From a bacterium (GTDB lineage: Bacteria; Planctomycetota; UBA1135; UBA2386): DNA of 64,000 nt. Made by a program: the position numbers and the translations under genes. Positions 9,115-16,637 of this stretch are shown in pieces. The notes under the pieces were generated by a model. The model did not search any database. It was not told the DNA's origin and worked only from the letters and a program-made list of their open reading frames with translations. Every line of letters starts with the position of its first letter. The stretch's first letter is position 1. The stretch spans positions 50,910-114,909 of the forward strand of contig JAUILN010000010.1 in NCBI GenBank assembly GCA_030432695.1, in the 5' to 3' direction.

Positions 9115-10188
9115 ATGAAGACCCTCCACCTCCTCCCGGCCGCGCTCTGCGCCGCCGCGACCCTCACCCCCCTCGCCGCCCAGAACCGCCTGGTCCTGCC
9201 GCGGAGCCTCGCGACGACCTTCGGCCAGTCGAGCTCCTCGATCCTCGGCCAGGACAGCTCGCGCACGCAGCTGATCTTCGCGCAGCCGTTCGCGCCGAAC
9301 ACCACCGTCAACGGCGTCGGCTTCCGCCGCGCGGCCAGCACGACGGACTCCGCTGCGTTCACGGTCGACATCGAGATCCGCATGTCGAGCACGACCGCCA
9401 CGCCGGGTGTGCTGTCGTCGACCTTCGCCGCCAACGTGGGCACCGACGAGGTCGTGGTGCTCCCGCGCCAGATGGTGACGGTCCCCGACATGCCGGCGAA
9501 CCGGTCCACGGGTCGCTTCGCCGAGTTCCGCTTCGCGACGCCGTTCGTGTTCGGCACCAACGGGGCGCCCAACCTCAACGTCGAAGTACTCGTCTACGGT
9601 CGCAGCGCGGGCGCCACGTGGAGCACCGACCGCATCTTCGGCGGCACCGCGGGCCGCGAGCAGCTGTCCGGCCAGGGCTGCGGCTCGGCGACCAACGACG
9701 CGGTGTCGACCACCAACGGTTCGGGCGCCACCTACGTGGCCGGCACGACCGTCGACATCAACTTGACCGGCGCGACCCCGAACTCGACCGCGGTGGTGAT
9801 TCCGTCGATCGACATGACGGAATTCGCTCCGGGCATCCCGCTGCCGTACAGCCTCGCGAACCTCGGTGGAATGGCCGGCTGTGACGTGATGGTGAACGCG
9901 AGCTTCGGCGGAATCGGCCTGCCGACCGACGGCGTGGGTGCGGCGACGCTGTCCCTGGCAGTGCCGACGACGCTGTCCGAGGTCGGCATCGCCTGGCAGT
10001 GGCTGTACCTCGTTCCGCCGACCGCCGTGAACCCGCTGGGCCTCGAGACCACCGCGGTCGAGGGGACGTTCATCGGGCCGCGCGTGTCGGTGCCGGACCT
10101 GCAGTACGTGTGGGACCTGTTCGACGTCAACTCGGCCACCGGCACGGCCACGACGGACTCGTGCCCGGTGACGTTGTTCCTGTTCTGA
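9115..10188 (+). CDS. Secreted beta-rich protein of unknown function
   Basis: 357 residues with a good signal peptide ending near LAAQ (residue 22). The mature part is Thr/Ser/Gly/Val-rich and apparently all beta, with no known catalytic motif. The first ~200 residues have the pattern of a lectin-like sandwich seen in many planctomycete secreted proteins. The last ~110 residues (from 'PGIPLPYSLANLGG') contain a Cys near GGMAGC and hydrophobic strands that may be a distant version of the shared C-terminal module. It stands alone between the peptidase-like gene (divergent) and the Uma2 gene. Confidence 0.6.
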   Translation: MKTLHLLPAALCAAATLTPLAAQNRLVLPRSLATTFGQSSSSILGQDSSRTQLIFAQPFAPNTTVNGVGFRRAASTTDSAAFTVDIEIRMSSTTATPGVLSSTFAANVGTDEVVVLPRQMVTVPDMPANRSTGRFAEFRFATPFVFGTNGAPNLNVEVLVYGRSAGATWSTDRIFGGTAGREQLSGQGCGSATNDAVSTTNGSGATYVAGTTVDINLTGATPNSTAVVIPSIDMTEFAPGIPLPYSLANLGGMAGCDVMVNASFGGIGLPTDGVGAATLSLAVPTTLSEVGIAWQWLYLVPPTAVNPLGLETTAVEGTFIGPRVSVPDLQYVWDLFDVNSATGTATTDSCPVTLFLF

Positions 10189-10281
10189 GGGACCCCGACC
10201 GCACGGCCGGCGACTCGGGATTTTCGGCATGATCCTGAGAATCCGGCCGCGGAATGCACTCCCCCCGTTGCCTACCTGTTG

Positions 10282-10989
10282 ATGAACGAACTCGTGATGG
10301 CACCTCGTCCTGTTCCTGCGACCGCGATCCCCGTCCCGCCCCTCGAGAACGGTGACCGGCTCACCCGCGTGGAGTTCGAGCGGCGCTACGAGGCCCATCC
10401 CGAGATCAAGAAGGCTGAATTGATCAACGGGAGGGTCTACGTGGCAAGTCCAGTACGACACACACAACACAGCGGTCCGCAGGGCCGTCTCGCGGTGCTG
10501 CTCGGCACCTACGCATTCGAGACGCCCGGCGTCTCCCTGGGCGACAACGGCACGGTCCGCCTCGACGAGGACAACGAGCCGCAGCCGGACCTGTTCCTGC
10601 GCATCGAGCGCGAGGGCCTCGCCAGCTCACAGATCGACGACGGCTACGTCGACGGGCCGCCGGAACTCGTCGCCGAGATCGCTGCCAGCTCGGTGAGCTA
10701 CGACCTGCACGACAAGCTCCACGCCTACCGGCGCTCGGGGGTGCAGGAGTATCTCGTGTGGCGGACCCTCGATGCGGCGATCGACTGGTTCGAGCTCGTC
10801 GACGGCGAGTATCGGCCGCTGGTGCGCTCGGCGACGGGAGTCGTCGAGAGCCGGGTGTTCCCAGGCCTCCGCCTCGACCTCGCGGCCTTGCTCGAAGGTC
10901 GCGACAAGCAGGCGCTCGATGGGCTGCGAGCCTCGCTCGGTGGCGAAGTGCATCGAGAGTTCGTGGCGCGGATCGCACCGAACGACTGA
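10282..10989 (+). CDS. Uma2-family PD-(D/E)XK nuclease-like protein
   Basis: A 235-residue cytoplasmic protein of the Uma2 (DUF820) family, numerous in Planctomycetota and Cyanobacteria. The restriction-endonuclease-like core is intact: an Asp in EPQPDLFLRI, Glu in ELVAEIA about 45 residues later, and Lys in YDLHDKLHAYRRSGVQEYLVW. The N-terminal lead includes the usual 'MTRxEFxRRY' type helix (LTRVEFERRYEA) and KKAELINGRVYV. I start it at the ATG at 10282; a TTG at 10279 and an ATG at 10297 are alternatives. Its role is unknown in spite of the nuclease fold. The deleted paralogue lies at the left edge of the window. Confidence 0.85.
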   Translation: MNELVMAPRPVPATAIPVPPLENGDRLTRVEFERRYEAHPEIKKAELINGRVYVASPVRHTQHSGPQGRLAVLLGTYAFETPGVSLGDNGTVRLDEDNEPQPDLFLRIEREGLASSQIDDGYVDGPPELVAEIAASSVSYDLHDKLHAYRRSGVQEYLVWRTLDAAIDWFELVDGEYRPLVRSATGVVESRVFPGLRLDLAALLEGRDKQALDGLRASLGGEVHREFVARIAPND

Positions 10990-10995
10990 CGCGAG

Positions 10996-13959
10996 TCAGC
11001 GAAGCGTCAGCTCGACGTCGACCGCCCCGTCGACGTGCATCTCGAAGGACCGTTCGGCGCGGAGCCCCTGCTCCGTGAGGCGGGCTCGATAGCGGCCTGG
11101 GTCGAGCCGCCAGTCTCCCTGCACGATCCCATCGGAGCCGATGCGGACTCGGCGATCCACGAGGAGCCGATCCTCCTCGCCAAGGACCTCGAGCCGCGCG
11201 TCGTCAGGCCGCTCTGCGCCCAGAGCGACGTCGACCATGAAGCGCACCGGCGAGCCGTTCCGCAGCTCGCGAACGATCTCGGTGTTCCGTCCCGCCGGCA
11301 GGTGGATCTCGAAGACCTCGCAGGCGAAGCCGTCCCCGCCGAGCCGCATGCGGTAGTCGCCGGGTTTCAGGGCACCCGCACCGCCCTCCCCGCCGGCGAT
11401 CTTCGCGGCGTACCAGCGCTCGTCGTCCTGCCGCGAGTAGGACAGAACAAGGTCTTCCGGCAGCGGTCGACGTGCGTGGAACCGGATCCGGAACGCCGCC
11501 GGAATCTCCAGGGCGATCGTTCCGAAGTCGGCGACACCGTCGGGCTCCGCGGTGACGAACCCGGTGCGCTCACACGCGAATCCGTCGGCCTCGATCAGGA
11601 ACCGGTAGCGGCCGGGCGGCACCTCGAAGGCGAACCGACCGTCGGTTTCCGGCATCACGATGGGTGTCCCGCCGACCATGTCCTCGCGGACCAGGCTCAT
11701 GTGCGAGTCGGCGACCGGGCGTCCCTCCGGATCGACGAGACGCCCCTCCAAGCGCGCGCTGTCACCGTGCCGGTTCTCGTCCCATAGAAGCTCGAGGGGT
11801 GCTTCGGGCAACGGGCCTTCGTGGAGGAGCACCTCGAACAACCTGCGCCGGCCGAACACCTGCAAGGTGCCCTCGTCGGGAGCTGCCTCGACCTCGAAGT
11901 GCCCAGCACTTCGGCTCACCGACAAATCGTGCCAGTCAGGCCGACCGGCCACCCTGAACTCGAGCATCAGCTCCTCGACCGGCGCGCCCTTCGGATCGAC
12001 GACCCTTCCCACGATCTTGCGGCCCGCGTCGAACACCGGGTCCCACCGCAGCGTCTGCCCGGGAACACCCTGCAAGGTCGCCTTCTCGACCGCACTCATC
12101 CGCTGCGCCCGCAGCTCGAGCGCGCCGCTCGGCAGATCGGTGAGCACGTACCTCCCCGCGTCGTCGGTGGCGACCGCGCGGGTGACCAGAGTGGCGCGCA
12201 TTCCAGATCGGATCGAGACCTCAGCCAGCGGTCGTCCAGAGGAATCCCTGGCAACGCCTTCCAACGTCACTCCCGGGGTCAGCCGGATCGGCACCTCCAA
12301 CGCACCTCCAACGGGTGCATCGACGAAGCCGGACCATGGGCCGAGTCCGTCGGCCCTCACCTGGACCTCGACCCGACCCGCGGCGACGGCGAGTTCGCAG
12401 CGACCGGCCGAATCGGTGCGGCATGGCCATGGGACGCGCGTGTTCAGGACACCGTGCGCGTCTCGCCTCGGGCTGTTCTGCTGTCCGAACGGGCCAGCAG
12501 CAGCGAGCGCTCCTGCGATCGGTTCGCCGCCGCCATCGGCGACCCGCACGAGCAGTCTGGCGCCGTCCCGCGACAGGGCGATCTCGGTCTCGACCAACGC
12601 TCCCTCTTCCGCGATGAGCTGACGGAGCGGGCTCGGGGCATAGCCGGGCGCCGATGCGCCGACCGAGCCGTGGTGCGGCGCACGCTCGATCCGGAAGTAG
12701 CCGTCGTCGTCGGTCGTGGCCATCGGGTAGGCCCAACCACCTGCCCAGCAGGTGCCGAGCACCCTCGCGCCGGGGATCGCGCGGCCCAAGTCGTCGACCA
12801 CGCGGCCGACGACCGTCACGCCTCGCTCGATCGTCACCTCGAGGACCTTTCGTTCGCCGGGCACGATCTCGATCTCTGGGCTCCCGGTCGACTCCCAGAT
12901 CCACCAACCGACCTCGTGCCGCCCCGGAGCGAGATCGGCGAACACCACGACGCCCTCCGCATCGCTCCGCGCGATCGGCCCTCGATCGAGGGAGTAGGGA
13001 TCGCGAAGGGAGAGGTCGAGGCCGACCGCCGGCTCGCCGTCGTCCTGCCAACGAACTCGGACCTCCAGGCTGCCGGGCGCCTCGAAGGCCGCGCTGGCGG
13101 GCGACGCCCCATCCGCCAGATCGACGGGGAGCCGTGCCTCGTCCGGCGCGTCGAGTTCCTCCGCCGCAGTGCTACCGGTCGCCTGCCGGACCGACCCACC
13201 CTGGCTCGCGGCCGAACCGTCTGCCGGATCCGTCGGCGCTCCCCCACCACCGAGCACCAGCGTGCCGACCAGCCCACCGAGCACCACGACGACCACGAGC
13301 GCACCAGTCAGCTTCTGCAACGTCACCACCAGAACTCCCCAGATCAACAGCATCGAACGGGAGACGGCTCCCACCACCGACCCGCCCGCGACCGGAGCAG
13401 AGGCCGTTCCGCAGGTCGCACGCCAGGCCATCCCCATCGCCAGCGCCAGGCCGCGCCGGTCCGCGTCGTGCGGTGCCACCCGATCGCGCAGCAGATCGAG
13501 CCCGCGCTTCAACCGCTGCCGCACCGCGTCCGGCCCCACGCCCTGCGCCGCCGCGATCCGCTCGGTCGACGCCCCCTGCACGAACCGCAGGACCAGCGTG
13601 CCTCGGTACGGCTCCGGCAGCTCGCGCAGCGCGCGACTCACCCGCTCCAGCGCTTCGAGCTCGGCCAGCAGTTCGTCGGTCGGCCGCCCTTCCTGCGCAC
13701 CCGACCGCGCCGCCCGCAGCTCGCGCCGCGCCCGCCGCCGCTGATCCCGCCGCCAGGTGCTCGCCACGTTGCGGGCGATGCGCGCCAGCCACCGGGCCGG
13801 TTCACCCTGCGCCGGCGGCGCGGCGAGCGCGCGGGCATAGGTCTCCTGGACCACGTCCTCGGCGTCCGCCGGGCCGATCAGGCGGACCACGATGCGTCGC
13901 AACGCCTCGCGATGCTCGAGCAGTTGCTCGACCTCGGCGGAATCCCAGGAGCGGGTCAT
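10996..13959 (-). CDS. ECF sigma factor fused to TM anchor and exported Ig-like repeats
   Basis: About 987 residues. Residues 1-90 carry sigma region 2 (DAEDVVQETYARAL; ARWLARIARNVASTWRRD). Residues 115-160 carry region 4 (LRELPEPYRGTLVLRF; ERIAAAQGVGPDAVRQRLKRG). A strongly hydrophobic stretch lies around 204-238 (ALVVVVVLGGLVGTLVLGG). The remaining ~700 residues are tandem carboxypeptidase-regulatory-like/CnaB-like beta-sandwich units, such as VVGRVVDDLGRAIPGARV, LEGVARDSSGRPLAEVSI and LEGRLVDPEGRPVADSHM. This architecture puts an RNA-polymerase-binding domain in the cytoplasm and a sensor-like domain outside. The ATG at 13959 has AGAGGG just upstream; GTG starts at 13995 or 13971 are possible. 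It lies 63 bp after the GlsB-like gene. Confidence 0.8.
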   Translation of the reverse strand: MTRSWDSAEVEQLLEHREALRRIVVRLIGPADAEDVVQETYARALAAPPAQGEPARWLARIARNVASTWRRDQRRRARRELRAARSGAQEGRPTDELLAELEALERVSRALRELPEPYRGTLVLRFVQGASTERIAAAQGVGPDAVRQRLKRGLDLLRDRVAPHDADRRGLALAMGMAWRATCGTASAPVAGGSVVGAVSRSMLLIWGVLVVTLQKLTGALVVVVVLGGLVGTLVLGGGGAPTDPADGSAASQGGSVRQATGSTAAEELDAPDEARLPVDLADGASPASAAFEAPGSLEVRVRWQDDGEPAVGLDLSLRDPYSLDRGPIARSDAEGVVVFADLAPGRHEVGWWIWESTGSPEIEIVPGERKVLEVTIERGVTVVGRVVDDLGRAIPGARVLGTCWAGGWAYPMATTDDDGYFRIERAPHHGSVGASAPGYAPSPLRQLIAEEGALVETEIALSRDGARLLVRVADGGGEPIAGALAAAGPFGQQNSPRRDAHGVLNTRVPWPCRTDSAGRCELAVAAGRVEVQVRADGLGPWSGFVDAPVGGALEVPIRLTPGVTLEGVARDSSGRPLAEVSIRSGMRATLVTRAVATDDAGRYVLTDLPSGALELRAQRMSAVEKATLQGVPGQTLRWDPVFDAGRKIVGRVVDPKGAPVEELMLEFRVAGRPDWHDLSVSRSAGHFEVEAAPDEGTLQVFGRRRLFEVLLHEGPLPEAPLELLWDENRHGDSARLEGRLVDPEGRPVADSHMSLVREDMVGGTPIVMPETDGRFAFEVPPGRYRFLIEADGFACERTGFVTAEPDGVADFGTIALEIPAAFRIRFHARRPLPEDLVLSYSRQDDERWYAAKIAGGEGGAGALKPGDYRMRLGGDGFACEVFEIHLPAGRNTEIVRELRNGSPVRFMVDVALGAERPDDARLEVLGEEDRLLVDRRVRIGSDGIVQGDWRLDPGRYRARLTEQGLRAERSFEMHVDGAVDVELTLR

Positions 13960-14022
13960 CACCCTCTTCACTCCGCCCCCCGGTGGACGTGACACGGATT
14001 CGGCACGGAACCCGTCCGCACG

Positions 14023-14313
14023 TCACTTCGCGCCCGGTGGCCCCCGCCTCCCGGTCATCAGCGCGATCAGCGCCACGAACAGCGCCGAGCCGAGGATCGC
14101 CCAGACGATCGGGAAGGGCTGGTCGCCGACGGTGATCACCAGGATCTCGGGGAGGCCGAGGTTCTGGGCGATCCAGGTGCCGAGCAGCGCACCGATGAAG
14201 CCGACGGCGATGGAGGTGAGGCAGCCGCCGCGGGTCATACCGGCGATCGACTGGCCGATCGCGCCGCACACGGCGGCGATGATCAGCATCACGAGGAGTT
14301 GGAGGAGGGTCAT
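14023..14313 (-). CDS. GlsB/YeaQ/YmgE-family stress membrane protein
   Basis: A 96-residue protein with three predicted membrane helices (LLQLLVMLIIAAVCGAIGQ, SIAVGFIGALLGTWIA, IVWAILGSALFVALIALM) and the glycine-rich signature GxxGQxIAG of transglycosylase-associated proteins. The family is common in bacteria and induced by envelope or acid stress; biochemical function is unknown. The start at 14313 follows a purine-rich stretch and opens straight into the first helix. It lies 63 bp upstream of the ECF-fusion gene on the same strand, so the two may be cotranscribed. Confidence 0.85.
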   Translation of the reverse strand: MTLLQLLVMLIIAAVCGAIGQSIAGMTRGGCLTSIAVGFIGALLGTWIAQNLGLPEILVITVGDQPFPIVWAILGSALFVALIALMTGRRGPPGAK

Positions 14314-14684
14314 GGTCTGAGGGCCTTCCAGCAGGTCGGCCCGCGGCAGTCTAGCCGAAGGTCCCTCGCCGCGCGGCGCGTCGTTCCTCCTCGTGACGCC
14401 ACGCTGCGGAACCATGACAGCGCCGCATCGGGTTGGCGTCGTACCGATGCACCAGACGCGCACGACTTGCCGGAGGGTCGCGCGCAACCGCGCGAGGTCC
14501 GTCGCGGAAGCGTGGCAGGCCGGCCGCGCATCGACACGACTTGGCGGACCTCACCGCCGCGCCGACGCTCGATTGCACTGCGACTCGAGGATCTGCCTGC
14601 AGCACGCAGCCGAGGGCATGCGCGTTGCCTCCGCGATGGGACCCCGCCGTGACCGCCACGGCTTCCTTCCTCCTCGACGTCGGA
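14314..14684 (+). other. Intergenic region between divergent genes
   Basis: 371 bases between the GlsB-like gene (minus) and the secreted protein gene at 14685 (plus). I see no convincing coding sequence or RNA gene. It must contain both promoters. No clear -10/-35 boxes or strong hairpins stand out, apart from short GC-rich inverted repeats such as CGCGCAACCGCGCG. Confidence 0.4.
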
Positions 14685-16523
14685 ATGAACCTCCTTCGCA
14701 ACTTCGCTGTCGCCGGACTCGCCACCTCCACCCTGCTCACCGCGCAGCTCCCCGACTGGGTGACGCTGCAGACCAGCTCGACGCCCACGATGCTGTGGGC
14801 CGAGAGCAGCATCGTGGTGGTGCAGGACACCGCCGGCTTCCACCTCTACTCCTCCTACACCCGCGTCTGGTCGCACCTGCAGACCAGCGCCAACGCCAGC
14901 TTCTACGGCTACGACGACCACGTGGTGATCGTCGACGGCACCCAGGCCTGGGGCTACGCGACCCGCGCGGCGCGGATCGAGCCGCTGACGCTCAACGCCC
15001 CCCCGCTGGTGCCGTCGCCGAGCCGGGGCGCGGTGTGGTTGACCGCGCTGATAGACGGCAACGACGCGCACTTGTTCTCCGGACTGCTCGGCACGTGGAC
15101 TACGGTCCGGTTCCATTCGAGCCCGCTCGGCTCGATCGGCCGGATGGCTGGGGTATTCACCGATGGCACGCGGACCGTGGGCTACAGCGCGCACTTCGGC
15201 GAGGCGGTCGACCTCGGAATGCCGAACGTCGGCATGCCCGACGCGATCGGCTACTGCGCCACCGTGCGCGATGCGGACTACTTCCATGTGTTCGGCGCCT
15301 ACCGCAACCGCTGGCGCAGCGTGCCGGCGAGCAGCAGCGCGGCCTTGGTGAAGCCGCCGTCGCGGGCCGGCTACGTGGTGGTCCAGGAGCCGGAGCACAT
15401 GACGTTCTTCAGCGCGCTGACCGACTCCACGACCTCGCTCTACCACGGCAGCAACCAGGTCACGCTGAGCACCGAGGCGAACGTCGCCACCGTGCAGGAC
15501 GGCAACCGGCTGTTCGCCTACTCCTGCGCCACCGGAACCCTCGACACCGTCACCTCACCCAACGGCTGGAACACGATCCATCTGAAGCAGGAGACCGTGG
15601 TCGCCGAGGACGGCACCGACGTCCATGCCTTCGGCGTGCGCGCGGGTCGCTTCGCGCCCGCCGTCACCGGCCAGCTGCTCGGCGCCGAGACCGGCACCGC
15701 ACTGGCGATCGAAACCGCCACCGGCAGCTACCAGGCGTTCTCCTGCCTGACCAACGCCTGGAGCGCAGCGCCGGCGGGCAACTACCCGATCCAGTACGTG
15801 ACCTACAACGGCGTCATCCTCGCCGACGGCTCGGGCACGATGCACGGCTTCAGCGCCAACCGCGGTACCTGGACCACGCAGGTCGCGCCGATGGCCGACA
15901 GCTACTACCAGCACAAGGCGGCGTTCTGCGCCAGGTCTGGCAACCGCCTCGACTCGTTCAACGGCCGGACCGGTGAGTGGGCGACGGTGACCACCAACGC
16001 GCCGGCCAACGTGACCTGCTTCGACATGTCGGTCGTCGCGTTGGACGGCACGCAGATGCACTGCATCTCCTGCTACAAGGACGAGTGGTCGACCGAGACC
16101 GTGGCGACGACCTCGCACGAGATCCGCGACGAGTGCGCCTGGGGCTTCGACGGTTCGACGGTCCATGTGTGGAGCGGTAGCAGCCAGGTCTCGGAGTGGG
16201 CCAACATGCCGGAGTACTGGCGGATCCTCGCCCGCGGCGGAAAGCTCCACTACGACGTCGGCGCCGAACCCGGCGCACAGGCGATCCTCGCGATCGGCGG
16301 CATGCTCACCGACACGGTGACGCCCTACGGCCGGCTCCGCGTCGACCTTTCGTCCGCGGCACTCGTGCCGGTGGCGATCCCCGCGCAGGGCACCGGCTCG
16401 CTGTCGCTGATCGTCCCCGACCTCGTCAGCCTCCGTGGCGTGACGCTGTTCGCGCAGGGCATCTTCGTGTCGCCGTCGAGCACGATCTATCTGAGCGACT
16501 ACTTCGAGTCGACGATCCTGTGA
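14685..16523 (+). CDS. Secreted repeat protein, probable beta-propeller, unknown function
   Basis: About 612 residues from the ATG at 14685, which begins a signal peptide (MNLLRNFAVAGLATSTLLTAQ). The mature protein repeats a unit of roughly 45-55 residues: a hydrophobic strand ending in D-G-T-x, an aromatic/His strand, then xxGxW[ST]T (for example LLGTWTTVRFHSS, SANRGTWTTQVAP, FNGRTGEWATVTT, CYKDEWSTETVAT). This spacing suggests a beta-propeller with weak similarity to Kelch-like blades, though no named family is recognised. The last ~95 residues match the shared C-terminal module (PYGRLRVDLSSA; VSLRGVTLFAQGIFV). Exported by inference. Confidence 0.6.
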   Translation: MNLLRNFAVAGLATSTLLTAQLPDWVTLQTSSTPTMLWAESSIVVVQDTAGFHLYSSYTRVWSHLQTSANASFYGYDDHVVIVDGTQAWGYATRAARIEPLTLNAPPLVPSPSRGAVWLTALIDGNDAHLFSGLLGTWTTVRFHSSPLGSIGRMAGVFTDGTRTVGYSAHFGEAVDLGMPNVGMPDAIGYCATVRDADYFHVFGAYRNRWRSVPASSSAALVKPPSRAGYVVVQEPEHMTFFSALTDSTTSLYHGSNQVTLSTEANVATVQDGNRLFAYSCATGTLDTVTSPNGWNTIHLKQETVVAEDGTDVHAFGVRAGRFAPAVTGQLLGAETGTALAIETATGSYQAFSCLTNAWSAAPAGNYPIQYVTYNGVILADGSGTMHGFSANRGTWTTQVAPMADSYYQHKAAFCARSGNRLDSFNGRTGEWATVTTNAPANVTCFDMSVVALDGTQMHCISCYKDEWSTETVATTSHEIRDECAWGFDGSTVHVWSGSSQVSEWANMPEYWRILARGGKLHYDVGAEPGAQAILAIGGMLTDTVTPYGRLRVDLSSAALVPVAIPAQGTGSLSLIVPDLVSLRGVTLFAQGIFVSPSSTIYLSDYFESTIL

Positions 16524-16637
16524 GCCGCGGAACCGGGGGCGAGGACGGGATGCGTCCGCCGGCCCCGCCTCCGGAGACCGACGCGCCGCGACGCTCCGCT
16601 GCTGTTCCGATCATCCGATCGGACGGAGTTCCCGACC

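Noticed and set aside
11821..13992. 723-residue plus-strand frame across the sigma-fusion gene
   Set aside because: No recognisable domains, and the minus strand encodes conserved sigma motifs and Ig-like repeats.
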